Assembly: GCA_946566955.1 (NCBI GenBank) | Contig: CAMNXD010000003.1 | Span: 1-64,000, forward strand | DNA: 64,000 bases | Source of the DNA: an uncultured Clostridia bacterium | GTDB lineage: Bacteria > Bacillota > Clostridia > Oscillospirales > Acutalibacteraceae | Reading direction: 5' to 3' | Shown here: in pieces, positions 53,480 to 62,324 of the stretch | Layout of the letters: the number at the start of each line of letters is the position of its first letter | Position numbering within the stretch: position 1 is the first letter of the stretch | Program-made: the position numbers and the translations under genes | Notes under the pieces: generated by a model | Databases searched by the model: none | Told to the model about the DNA's origin: nothing | What the model saw: only the letters and a program-made list of their open reading frames with translations

Positions 53480-55642
53480 ATGATTGATATAAAAAACCTT
53501 AATGATATTTCTATGGAGGATATATTTGAAGAAGCTAAAAAGCACATTCTTTATCAAAGTGATCAGTGGACAAACTTTCAAGAATCTGATCCGGGAATAA
53601 CTTTAGTTGAACTTTTTTCTTGGCTAAAATTTGTTCAGCATGAATATTTAAATAGAATTTCTCCTGGAGTAAAAACAAAATTTTTAAATCTTTTAGACGT
53701 CTTTCCTTATACAAACAGAGGCTCAGAAACGCTTTTAGAGGTCTCTAATATTAATAAAGATATCGAACTCCCTATTAGAACTAAGTGGAAGTCGCGAAGT
53801 ATGGTATTTGAAAATTTATATCAGCAAATTCTAATAAAATCTAAAATACTCAGTATAGTATTTGAAAACCCCGAGTTTCCTTCGTATGAGGAATACTATA
53901 AACTTGGAAGCAAGAAAGCATTCTTTCTCTTTGGAAAAGATATAGACCGAAAAAATGATAAAAACGCTGTAAGACGTTTTACTATTAATTTTGACTCCCC
54001 TCTTCCAACTGATTCTATAATTAATATGTATTTTTCAATTTATGTGAGCAAAGGCCTTGAGCGAAATCCAATTGGACCGGAAGATAAGTTCGAAGATATG
54101 GCACATGTAAAATGGGAGTACTACGGTAAGCAAAATGGCAAAGAAGGCTGGCACGAACTTGAAATAGTGAATGATGAAACTTATAATTTCCTTTTTTCCG
54201 GGATTATTAAAATGAGAATTAAAGGCAAATCCTTGCCGCTGGAAGAAGAGTACAAGCTGCGAGCTACTTTGGAATCCGACGAATACGATTACCCTCCGCG
54301 AATAGATAATATACTTCCTAATGTTTTTAGAGTTGTTCAAAACGAAAGTAAATGCCAAAATGTGATTATTAGAAAAGAAGATATTTTAACTAACCGCACA
54401 ATTAAACTTCTAGACAACTTGACTTTATACGGTGAAAGTGAAATTTACTTTAAAGCACATAGCGGGTGGGTAAAAACAACAGTTCCTACTATAAAGCGCA
54501 GCATAAGCTTAGGAGAAACTATAGTTGAGCTTCATGGCATTTGGGATAAAATCAAAGCACAGCCTCATAATGAAGAAGTTATAATGATAGTTTCTTATGA
54601 AAAAGATTTAGCAAGTAAAATGGTATTAGGGAGCGGAACTAATATTTCAGGACAAAACGTTTCGATAGAATTTAAAAATATCCTTATGGATGACTTAGAA
54701 ATAATGGTTTCTGAGAAAATTGAAGATGAAGAAGTGTTTTATAAATGGAAACGAGTTGATAATCTTTTTTCGTCTAGTAGATACGATAGGCATTATGTTT
54801 TAGACAAAGAACAAGGTACAATTATTTTTGGTGATCACGAACACGGCATGGCCCCTCGCAAAGGGGAAGGGAATATTAAAATATGCAGCTTAAGAGAAAC
54901 TCATGGAGAAAACTCCAATACTAAAGAAGATATGATAGACAGAGCTATAAGCAAGAATAATCAGCTCCAAAATTGCAGAGTGAGACAAATTAAAGAAGCG
55001 GTTTTTGGCAGAAATGAAGAATCTCTTTCCCATGCACAAGCCAGGGCAGCAGAAATATTTAGCAATCCTCAAAGAGCTGTTACTAAGGAAGACTATGAAC
55101 GCATAGTCAGAAGTACTCCAGGCCTTACGTTTACAAATATTAAAGTCCTCCCAAATTATATTCCCGGTGAAGAAATTTTAAATCAAAACTGCGTGACAAT
55201 TGCCGTTAGGTGGAATAGAAAAGTTGGACTTACTTTGCCTCCAAGCTTCGAAAAAAATATTATGAACCATTTGGAAAAATATAGACTAATAAACACTCAA
55301 ATAAAAATAGTAAGTCCCGAGTATATAGGACTAGTAATTGGAGGAGTAGTAATTGTAAATTCTTCTTACCGCGTGGAAGATAGGCTTATTGAATCGGAGA
55401 TAAAGCAATTTATTAAGCGACTGAATTTAGAAATGGGAAGTACTCTTCATTTTGGAGACCTTTTCGGCATGATAGATCGTTTAAAATATGTTTCGAGTCT
55501 CAGTAAGCTTAGAATATCGGCCATAGGAAACAATACTCAAAAAGATGCGTCAGAGGATATTTTAATCCCCCCTAATGGAGTTTACTATATTGAAAATATA
55601 GATTTTAGCTATATAAAAAGTTCTGAAATTTATAGAAGTTAG
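53480..55642 (+). CDS. Second baseplate protein (gpJ-like, Afp12 type)
   Basis: 720 residues. The start has WTNFQESDPGITLVELFSWLKFVQHEYLNRISP, a hallmark of eCIS baseplate J-like proteins. The C-terminal half contains AEIFSNPQRAVTKEDYERIVRSTPGL and the SYRVEDRLIESEIKQFI part. It probably pairs with the preceding 1002-residue protein to build the wedges. GGTGA precedes the ATG. Confidence 0.9.
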   Translation: MIDIKNLNDISMEDIFEEAKKHILYQSDQWTNFQESDPGITLVELFSWLKFVQHEYLNRISPGVKTKFLNLLDVFPYTNRGSETLLEVSNINKDIELPIRTKWKSRSMVFENLYQQILIKSKILSIVFENPEFPSYEEYYKLGSKKAFFLFGKDIDRKNDKNAVRRFTINFDSPLPTDSIINMYFSIYVSKGLERNPIGPEDKFEDMAHVKWEYYGKQNGKEGWHELEIVNDETYNFLFSGIIKMRIKGKSLPLEEEYKLRATLESDEYDYPPRIDNILPNVFRVVQNESKCQNVIIRKEDILTNRTIKLLDNLTLYGESEIYFKAHSGWVKTTVPTIKRSISLGETIVELHGIWDKIKAQPHNEEVIMIVSYEKDLASKMVLGSGTNISGQNVSIEFKNILMDDLEIMVSEKIEDEEVFYKWKRVDNLFSSSRYDRHYVLDKEQGTIIFGDHEHGMAPRKGEGNIKICSLRETHGENSNTKEDMIDRAISKNNQLQNCRVRQIKEAVFGRNEESLSHAQARAAEIFSNPQRAVTKEDYERIVRSTPGLTFTNIKVLPNYIPGEEILNQNCVTIAVRWNRKVGLTLPPSFEKNIMNHLEKYRLINTQIKIVSPEYIGLVIGGVVIVNSSYRVEDRLIESEIKQFIKRLNLEMGSTLHFGDLFGMIDRLKYVSSLSKLRISAIGNNTQKDASEDILIPPNGVYYIENIDFSYIKSSEIYRS

Positions 55643-55653
55643 GAGGAAGTCAC

Positions 55654-56817
55654 TTGGCTTCAGGAGCTAAATGCTTTATACTCAATCGAAAAAGCGACTG
55701 GAAGTACGAAAGCACTTTAAAAAATTTAGAATTTGAAAGCGATAGATTAGTATTTAAAAGTGCTGGAGGCGAAAATGGAGTTTATATCTCTGGAGCTTTT
55801 GATAGTTTACAAAGAGAAACTATATGGCATCGCCTTAGAATGGACGTTAATTTGCCGTCAAGCGCAAGTTATAAGCTTAAAATTTATTCCAGTGATACGC
55901 CGGAAATAATAGTTCCTTCGCTAGAAGATGGCAAAAATAAAAGTATAGATTTAAATGATTATCTCGCAAATTCCTCATTTGATATAAGCAGAAAAATAGA
56001 TATATTTGACTATATAGGCGCTAAAACTTATGAAAATTCTACCGATATTCTTCTTTACGATTTTAAAGGACGATATCTATGGCTTTGCTTAGAAATTATT
56101 AGTTATGATAAAAATCCTGTTGTGATAAATTCTTTAAAGCTAGAATTTCCTCAAGTTACATTTTTAGATTATTTACCAGAAATATATCGCAAAGAAGCAA
56201 CCCCTAATTCTTTTTTAGCTCGGTTTTTAGGAATTTTTCAGTCCCTTTATGTTGATCTTGAAGATGAAATTGACTTTATTCCCCTCAAATTTGATGCCGA
56301 CCGTACTACGAAAGACTTTCTAAATTGGATGGCAGCTTGGCTTTCGATTAAAAATGCCGAGCTTTGGGGTGAAAAAAGACTTCGAAAGCTCATAAAAGAT
56401 TCCGTTAAAATTTATAAAATGAAGGGAACAAAAAAAGCAATTTCTAAAATAGTCCAAGAATATATAGGAGTGGAACCGATAATCGTAGAACAGTTTGACG
56501 TTAAAAAAAATATGTATTATCATAAGCAGAAGGAAGTTGTTGAAAATTTATTTGGGGATAATGGATATGTTTTTACTGTCATGTTGCCGGAAGCTCATGT
56601 CAAAGATGCTGAAAGTTACGTTGAGCTTTTAAAGGTAATAAATAGTGTTAAGCCGATTGACTCAATTTGTAATTTAGTAGTGCTTAGCGACCAAATTTAC
56701 TTAGATCACCACTGCTATATGGGGATAAATTCATTTATAACAGCTAATCAAAGGCTCGTCCTAGATAAAAAGCGCAGAGACGTTAGTAATCTTATTATAT
56801 CCGAAGAAAGTGAGTAA
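55654..56817 (+). CDS. Tail protein gpI-like baseplate component
   Basis: 387 residues. The segment FLDYLPEIYRKEATPNSFLARFLGIFQSLYVDLEDEID (about 171-205) and KMKGTKKAISKIVQEYIGVEP define the phage tail protein I-type family of eCIS. The N-terminal 165 residues form a separate beta-rich part. TTG start with AGGAGG upstream. It fits the position after the J-like gene, where fibres attach. Confidence 0.88.
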   Translation: MASGAKCFILNRKSDWKYESTLKNLEFESDRLVFKSAGGENGVYISGAFDSLQRETIWHRLRMDVNLPSSASYKLKIYSSDTPEIIVPSLEDGKNKSIDLNDYLANSSFDISRKIDIFDYIGAKTYENSTDILLYDFKGRYLWLCLEIISYDKNPVVINSLKLEFPQVTFLDYLPEIYRKEATPNSFLARFLGIFQSLYVDLEDEIDFIPLKFDADRTTKDFLNWMAAWLSIKNAELWGEKRLRKLIKDSVKIYKMKGTKKAISKIVQEYIGVEPIIVEQFDVKKNMYYHKQKEVVENLFGDNGYVFTVMLPEAHVKDAESYVELLKVINSVKPIDSICNLVVLSDQIYLDHHCYMGINSFITANQRLVLDKKRRDVSNLIISEESE

Positions 56818-56865
56818 TAATTCTAAAGCGCTGACTTTAAAAACAGCTGAAAAAGGAGAAGAAAA

Positions 56866-58659
56866 ATGAACAATAAACAGTACTATTCATGCGAACGAAA
56901 TAACTATTTCTTTGGAAAACTCATGACAGTTCGAGATTTTCAAGCTGAACAAACTTATATGAACTCTAAAAGACGACTTGGCAATAAGATGTTAAACGGT
57001 GTTGGAATTGTTTCTGGACTAGACGTTATCCTCATAGATAACAAAACCTTTTCTCTTGAAACAGGTATGGCACTTGATTATATGGGAAGGGAAATTGTAG
57101 TTTCTGAACCGTACGTTCGCAGACTTAACGTTATAAAAGGTTTCGAAGAAAACAAGGATAAAGGCGTGCTATACCTTTGCATAGAATATAAAGAAGATTT
57201 AAAAGAGACTACTTTTTCAGTTTCTGGAGCAGATGCCGCGGGGGGAGTTAGTGAAAAATACAATCGTATAAGTGAAGGATATGAACTTTTCTTAACTTCA
57301 GAAAAGCCTAAAGAAGATTCTCTAAAGCTGGATAGTCTAATTTTTGAATCTAAAGAGCTTTATAACAAAGATGGCATTAAACTAACTTTAGAATTGAGCA
57401 AATACGTCAACCCAGGGAAGACCTTAAAAGCCACAGTAATTTTTGAAAAAGAAAACACAGAAGCACCTGTGAGCTACTCATTTGATATTCAAGGTGAGTT
57501 TTTTAAAGATATGTCAGGGGAGAAAGCTGTAAATGTAAACTTTCAGGAGACTGAAATTTCCACTTATAAGACTCTTCGCAAAGAATACTTCTTACGCTGC
57601 GATGCCGTCACAGATGCAATGACAAACGTTATTGTTACTAAAAAATCGTTTAAATTGAAAGTGGGTAAAGATGAAATTTCGCTAAATAAAGATTTTGAAT
57701 GTCCTGTTTCTGTGCGTAGCACTCCCATTAAGGATATAATAATCAATGATTACTATGCTAAAAACTTTAATGAATTAATTGAGAAAGTGGATAATAAGTT
57801 TATATATTTAGCTAAGTTCCACATAGTGACCAATCAGTTAACTTACTTTATTGAAAGTTTTGAAAAGCATCCATTTAAGCAATACTTATACAGCAATGAA
57901 CTTATAAATCTACTTTGCTCTTTAGAAGATGGCGAAAGAACTTCTCCGGCATCTTTGACTAATGCAGAGAAAAAACCCGAAGAGACCGTCCCTCAAGTTT
58001 TAGATTTACCCGAACCGCAGATAGATAATATTGTAACTGGAGTTGAAAGAATAAATCTTGGATTTAATCCTAAGGTTGGAAAATCCTACTTTTCTTATGA
58101 GTTTGTTCATGGCTTAGGAGAGGGGAATGTTGCAATAGTAACCGCTATCGACAACAAAGCTAATTCTGTTGTGGATGAAAAAGGACTCTTAGTTTTTGGG
58201 GATAAAGGTATATTTACAAAAGAAGAAGTTTCAATTTCTGCTCCTGATGTAAAGATTGGAGCTATAGTAAATTCAGAAAAAGGTACTGTGAGACTTGGAG
58301 TTAAGCTTCAAGAAAAAACCACTGCACAGGCAGTCGACATTCGTTGGTGGGCTTTAAAGCCTGTGGAAATTCAAGTGGAAGAAGAGGATTTAGTAATCGA
58401 CGAAAATGTTCGAGTTGTTATCACGCCTAATACCAAAAGAATAAAACCCCTTGAACAAGTTAGATTTGAAGCTCACATTGAAGGTGCGGTTAGTCAGGAA
58501 GTTCGTTGGGGTATGGCTGAAGAAAATACCGGCACTATTGATAATAACGGTCTTTATACAGCGCCTTCAAAAGAAGGAGTTTACGAGGTAAAAGCGTACA
58601 GCGTCAAATTTGAAAACAAATCCGATTCGGCTTATGTAGTTGTAAGTTCAGTAGAGTAA
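56866..58659 (+). CDS. Fibre-like/baseplate peripheral protein with Ig-like C-terminus
   Basis: 597 residues. The N-terminus YFFGKLMTVRDFQAEQTYMNSKRRLGNKMLNGVGIVSGL matches the conserved eCIS domain (FxGxLxTxxDFxxEQ). Residues about 500-597 form an Ig-like domain (VVITPNTKRIKPLEQVRFEA...YTAPSKEGVYEVKAYS). This is the probable target-contacting end of the particle or a fibre anchor. Its receptor is unknown. AAAGGAG precedes the ATG. It is the last recognised gene of the operon. Confidence 0.8.
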   Translation: MNNKQYYSCERNNYFFGKLMTVRDFQAEQTYMNSKRRLGNKMLNGVGIVSGLDVILIDNKTFSLETGMALDYMGREIVVSEPYVRRLNVIKGFEENKDKGVLYLCIEYKEDLKETTFSVSGADAAGGVSEKYNRISEGYELFLTSEKPKEDSLKLDSLIFESKELYNKDGIKLTLELSKYVNPGKTLKATVIFEKENTEAPVSYSFDIQGEFFKDMSGEKAVNVNFQETEISTYKTLRKEYFLRCDAVTDAMTNVIVTKKSFKLKVGKDEISLNKDFECPVSVRSTPIKDIIINDYYAKNFNELIEKVDNKFIYLAKFHIVTNQLTYFIESFEKHPFKQYLYSNELINLLCSLEDGERTSPASLTNAEKKPEETVPQVLDLPEPQIDNIVTGVERINLGFNPKVGKSYFSYEFVHGLGEGNVAIVTAIDNKANSVVDEKGLLVFGDKGIFTKEEVSISAPDVKIGAIVNSEKGTVRLGVKLQEKTTAQAVDIRWWALKPVEIQVEEEDLVIDENVRVVITPNTKRIKPLEQVRFEAHIEGAVSQEVRWGMAEENTGTIDNNGLYTAPSKEGVYEVKAYSVKFENKSDSAYVVVSSVE

Positions 58660-58678
58660 ATTAAAGGAGGAATTTTTT

Positions 58679-59254
58679 ATGAAAAAGATGTCAACTGGTG
58701 CGATTGTAGGGATAGTTATTGCAGGAATACTAATTTTAGGAGGGATATGGGGAGTTGGATGCTACAACAATTTAGTTGTGCTTAAAGAAAATGTAGATAG
58801 CCAATATTCTAATATAGACGTTCAACTTCAGCGCAGATCAGATTTAATTCCCAATCTTGTAAACACTGTAAAGGGATATACCTCACATGAATCTCAAGTT
58901 TTAAGTGAAGTTTCTCAGTCTCGGGCTAAACTTTCGGGTGCTTCCACTGTTTCAGAAAAAGCGAGCGCAGATGCAGAGCTTTCGAGTTCTCTTAGTAGAC
59001 TACTTATGGTAGTGGAAAATTACCCTGACCTTAAAGCGGACACTCAGTTCCAAAGTCTTTCTGATAACCTCGAAGGAACAGAAAATCGAGTAGCTATTGC
59101 TCGTAAAGACTACAATGCAGCTGTGCAGAGTTATAATCAGCAAATCAAAAAATTCCCATCGGTTTTAATAGCTTCACTAATAGGATTTAGTAGTGCCGAA
59201 AGATTTGAAGCATCTGAGAAGGCAAGTGAAACTCCTCAAGTAGACTTTTCGTAA
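58679..59254 (+). CDS. LemA family membrane protein
   Basis: 191 residues. N-terminal membrane helix (about 8-28), then the LemA helical bundle with YNNLVVLKENVDSQYSNIDVQLQRRSDLIPNLVNTVKGY and ENYPDLKA. Its function is unknown. It starts 19 bases after the fibre-like gene with AAAGGAGG, so it may be transcribed with the injection operon. LemA plus a TPM protein is also a common free-standing pair. Confidence 0.92.
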   Translation: MKKMSTGAIVGIVIAGILILGGIWGVGCYNNLVVLKENVDSQYSNIDVQLQRRSDLIPNLVNTVKGYTSHESQVLSEVSQSRAKLSGASTVSEKASADAELSSSLSRLLMVVENYPDLKADTQFQSLSDNLEGTENRVAIARKDYNAAVQSYNQQIKKFPSVLIASLIGFSSAERFEASEKASETPQVDFS

Positions 59255-59276
59255 TTTTATCTAGGAGGGAAAATAA

Positions 59277-60065
59277 TTGCTTAGAACTAAAAAACGTTTA
59301 TTATTAATCTTATTTAGCGTAGGTTTTCTAATTTTTAGCGCACTTAATGTAATTGCAGTTGTTAACCCTACCAAAGATTTTTATGTTAATGACTATGCTA
59401 ATGTTCTTGACGATGAAACTAGAAGTTATATTTTAAGCAATAGCGCTGCACTTGCTGAAAAAACTAAAGCCCAAATAGTGTTTGTCAGTTTAAAATCGCT
59501 TGAAGACGAGGACTTAGAAGAATATGCTGTGGAATTATTTAGAAATTGGGGAATAGGAGATAAAAACTTAAATAATGGTATTCTCATTTTTTTATCAGTT
59601 GAAGACAGAGAAATTAAAGTTAAAGTTGGAAATGGCCTTGAAGGACGCATAAATGATTCTAAAGTAGGGCGTTTTTTAGACGAATATGCAATTCCATTTT
59701 TTAAAAATGATGATTGGAATCGAGGTTTAAAAGCACTTTACTCTGCTTTAATGGCTGAAACTTATGCGGAATATGGTATGGATGTACCTGATGAAGTTGC
59801 AAATGTAGTATCTGAATGTAATTCGGCTTCTCAAGACTCAGAAATTAGCATGGTAATGGGGTTTATTATATTTGCTTTGATATTCCTTTTTGGAGGAATT
59901 TTACCTCTTATTTATAGAAGGAGATATTTCTTTAATGATTACCATGGTCCTCATGGAGGCCATTGGGGAGGTTTTGGCGGAGGTTTTGGTGGAGGCTTTC
60001 GAGGCGGTGGATTCTCAGGTGGTGGAGGTACTACAAGCGGCGGAGGAGCTTCCAGAAAATTTTAA
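59277..60065 (+). CDS. TPM-domain membrane protein with Gly-rich tail (YgcG-like)
   Basis: 262 residues. Signal-like N-terminus, TPM domain (about 30-160; VNDYANVLDDETRSYI, WGIGDKNLNNGILIFLS, VGNGLEGRINDSKVGRFLDE), a membrane helix (about 192-215) and a Gly-rich tail of GGGFGGG repeats. The role is uncertain; related plant proteins act in PSII repair. TTG start after AGGAGG. Paired with LemA. Confidence 0.9.
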   Translation: MLRTKKRLLLILFSVGFLIFSALNVIAVVNPTKDFYVNDYANVLDDETRSYILSNSAALAEKTKAQIVFVSLKSLEDEDLEEYAVELFRNWGIGDKNLNNGILIFLSVEDREIKVKVGNGLEGRINDSKVGRFLDEYAIPFFKNDDWNRGLKALYSALMAETYAEYGMDVPDEVANVVSECNSASQDSEISMVMGFIIFALIFLFGGILPLIYRRRYFFNDYHGPHGGHWGGFGGGFGGGFRGGGFSGGGGTTSGGGASRKF

Positions 60066-60088
60066 AAATATATTTGAATAAAACATTT

Positions 60089-60141
60089 AAAAAGTGCCCA
60101 GAATTCTTTGCAACAAGGAAATAAAGAGAGGGGCATTTTTT
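60089..60141 (+). terminator. Terminator-like hairpin that overlaps the spoIIR start
   Basis: AAAAAGTGCCC (60089-60099) pairs with GGGCATTTTTT (60131-60141) with one G-T pair, loop 31 bases. The T run ends at the TTG start of spoIIR and the right arm contains part of its ribosome site. Confidence 0.6.
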
Positions 60142-60851
60142 TGAATAGTAAGATTAAAGCCTTGGCTTTGGGACTTATTTTCTCAGTTATATTTTCGGTG
60201 CTAGACTTTTCTGGCAAGTGTGAAAGTATAAGCGATAAAGTACTTAGATTACATATAATAGCTAATTCAAATTCTAAAGAAGATCAATATTTAAAAATAA
60301 AAGTCAGGGACAAGCTTATGGCAGAATTTGGAGAGGATTTTAAATTACTCTCTAATATTAACGAAGCTAAAAGTAATGTTCAAAAGAAAATAGAGCAAAT
60401 AAAAATAGCTGCACAAAATGAAGTGTACAGCCAAGGCTATAATTATAAAGTAGATGCTAAAACTTCTAAATCTTATTTTCCAACACGAAAATATAATCAA
60501 ATCACTTTGCCTGCTGGAGTATACGAAGCGCTTAGAATTATAATAGGAGAGGCCAAAGGGGAAAATTGGTGGTGCGTGATGTTCCCGCCTATGTGTTTAC
60601 CAGCAGCTCAGGAGAAACCGGAGATAGAAGAAATTTTAAGTCCTGCTGAAACAGATATAGTTGAGAATGAAACAAATTACATTTTTAAACTAAAGCTTTT
60701 AGAAATTTTTATGGAAGTAAAAAAATTTTTTGAGGATGTAATTTGTAAAGGTATTGCGGATTATTTTGAAATTGTTTCTGAGAGTATTGATAGCTACGAA
60801 ATAAAATTTAAAACGTCTGAAGTAATTTCAAATTTAAGCTTTTTCGAATAA
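60141..60851 (+). CDS. spoIIR: Stage II sporulation protein R
   Basis: About 236 residues. Conserved blocks: VLRLHIIANSNSKEDQYLKIKVRD, LPAGVYEALRIIIGEAKGENWWCVMFPPMCLP. An N-terminal hydrophobic segment acts as a signal. In Bacillus it is made under sigma-F and activates SpoIIGA to process sigma-E in the mother cell. TTG 60141 is chosen because AGAGAGGGG lies seven bases upstream; a TTG at 60108 is further away and has none. It overlaps the convergent ogg by 18 bases. Confidence 0.92.
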   Translation: MNSKIKALALGLIFSVIFSVLDFSGKCESISDKVLRLHIIANSNSKEDQYLKIKVRDKLMAEFGEDFKLLSNINEAKSNVQKKIEQIKIAAQNEVYSQGYNYKVDAKTSKSYFPTRKYNQITLPAGVYEALRIIIGEAKGENWWCVMFPPMCLPAAQEKPEIEEILSPAETDIVENETNYIFKLKLLEIFMEVKKFFEDVICKGIADYFEIVSESIDSYEIKFKTSEVISNLSFFE

Positions 60852-61682
60852 ATCTTTGGCATTCGTTCTGCAGTAGTGAAAAAGATACTGCTGAGCAATT
60901 CCCGCATACTTTCCAAATATTTCGGGAGATTTACCAGGAAAATATTTACTCATTATTCTTTTCATCCAGACGTCTAAAGGAAAAGCTTCTAGCTTATGGA
61001 ACCCATAAAGTAAAGTGCACTGAGAAACCTTTGGTCCAACACCTTTTATTTTCATTAATGTCTCTTCTGCACAGAGCAGTGGCATTTCTGAAATAGACTC
61101 TAAATTTATTTCTCCTCTTTCAACTTTGCTTGCGGCATCTAGAATATACTTAGCTCTAAATCCACATTTTATGGGTAAAAGATCTTCTTCCTTTAGTTTA
61201 GAAATGGCTTTTACAGTGGGAAATGAAAATTCTTCAGTTCCCTCGATTTTCTCTCCGAATAAGCGGCATAGTCTTTGAATTATTTTTTTAATTCTAGGTA
61301 TGTTATTATTCTGAGAAATTATAAAGGAGCAAAGTGCTTCCCAAGGTTCTTGCCTCAAAATGCGTATTCCTGGGCAAAAATTATACGCCTTTAATAAAAT
61401 GGGATCTATACTTGAAAGCTCACTTGCAATAGCAAAATAATTTGTGTTTAAGTCGAAATAATCTTTCCAGACTTTATCAAATTCTTCCGTGCTTGTTTTT
61501 TCAAGTACTATGTCGGCATTATCTTGGTAGATTTTTAATTTTCTTCCAAAAGCGATTCCTTCAAAGGTGTTTTTGCCAATTTTTTCCCAACGAAAACACT
61601 GACCACAGTCAAAAGTTTGACTAAGGTCAAAGTTTTCAGCATTTAAAATTCTAATATCTTCTAAATTTTGCTTAATTTCCAT
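60834..61682 (-). CDS. ogg: 8-oxoguanine DNA glycosylase (Ogg1 family)
   Basis: 282 residues. N-terminal TBP-like part with FDCGQCFRWEK, then the helix-hairpin-helix IKGVGPKVSQC with the catalytic Lys and LDVWMKR with the catalytic Asp. Excises 8-oxoG from DNA. A CSFIISQNNNIPRIKKII segment is typical. It lies downstream of rpmB on the minus strand. It lacks a good ribosome site. Confidence 0.93.
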   Translation of the reverse strand: MEIKQNLEDIRILNAENFDLSQTFDCGQCFRWEKIGKNTFEGIAFGRKLKIYQDNADIVLEKTSTEEFDKVWKDYFDLNTNYFAIASELSSIDPILLKAYNFCPGIRILRQEPWEALCSFIISQNNNIPRIKKIIQRLCRLFGEKIEGTEEFSFPTVKAISKLKEEDLLPIKCGFRAKYILDAASKVERGEINLESISEMPLLCAEETLMKIKGVGPKVSQCTLLYGFHKLEAFPLDVWMKRIMSKYFPGKSPEIFGKYAGIAQQYLFHYCRTNAKDLFEKA

Positions 61683-61709
61683 TTTAAATAGCTCACTTGT
61701 TTCAGTAAA

Positions 61710-61898
61710 TTAAGCACTTGCAGAGATTTTTCTCGAACGCATACAACGAGTACAAATATAAATATGTTGAGGGGTATTGTTTATAACTGTTTTGACTCTC
61801 TTAATGTTAGGTTTCCACATTTTATTTGAACGCCTATGAGAATGCGAGACCTTTATTCCGAAAGACACACCTTTGTTGCAAATTTGACATTTAGCCAT
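61710..61898 (-). CDS. rpmB: 50S ribosomal protein L28
   Basis: 62 residues. CQICNKGVSFGIKVSHSHRRSNKMWKPNI and CTRCMRSRKI form the Cys-containing (C+) type of L28, which binds zinc. AAGGAG precedes the ATG. Confidence 0.96.
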   Translation of the reverse strand: MAKCQICNKGVSFGIKVSHSHRRSNKMWKPNIKRVKTVINNTPQHIYICTRCMRSRKISASA

Positions 61899-62324
61899 AA
61901 CAACTTCTCCTTACTTTACATAAATTAATTAGAGGAACAAATTTATAGTTTAAATTGATATCCTCTCGCTTGCACTATTTTATCAGACTTTTGGTTTAAT
62001 TGCAAGAAAATTATTAATAGTATTTTTAAGCTTAAAAATAATTAGAGTATTTTAATGTTTAAGGTATCGCTTTAATATAGGGCTAATTAAGTAGTGAAAC
62101 ACTTTAAATAATAATTTTTGCGAGTGAATTTGTATATAAATCATATATTTGAAATATGTATAAAACTTTTATATAATAAAAATGATTTATGTGGTATAAT
62201 CCAATTATAGAGCTTGTTTAGATATATGGTCGCTTCGAAATTTGTCGTTTAAAAGAGGGATAGAGCGAAAATGAAGCAAAGTAGATTCAAAGCTCAATAT
62301 TTTAGAAAGGAGAGAAATGCTAAT
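61899..62324. promoter_or_regulatory. Upstream region and extended -10 promoter of the ATP/ADP translocase gene
   Basis: The 426-base AT-rich gap holds TGGTATAAT (62192-62200), an extended -10 (TG-n-TATAAT), without a clear -35. The RNA leader is then about 115 bases. A GAAAGGAG at 62305-62312 supplies the ribosome site. No frame or RNA gene was found in the rest. Confidence 0.6.

Noticed and set aside
39977-58659. Prophage or type VI secretion system
   Set aside because: No capsid, portal, terminase or integrase genes, and no TssJ/L/M membrane-complex genes. The gene content and baseplate protein types fit eCIS best.
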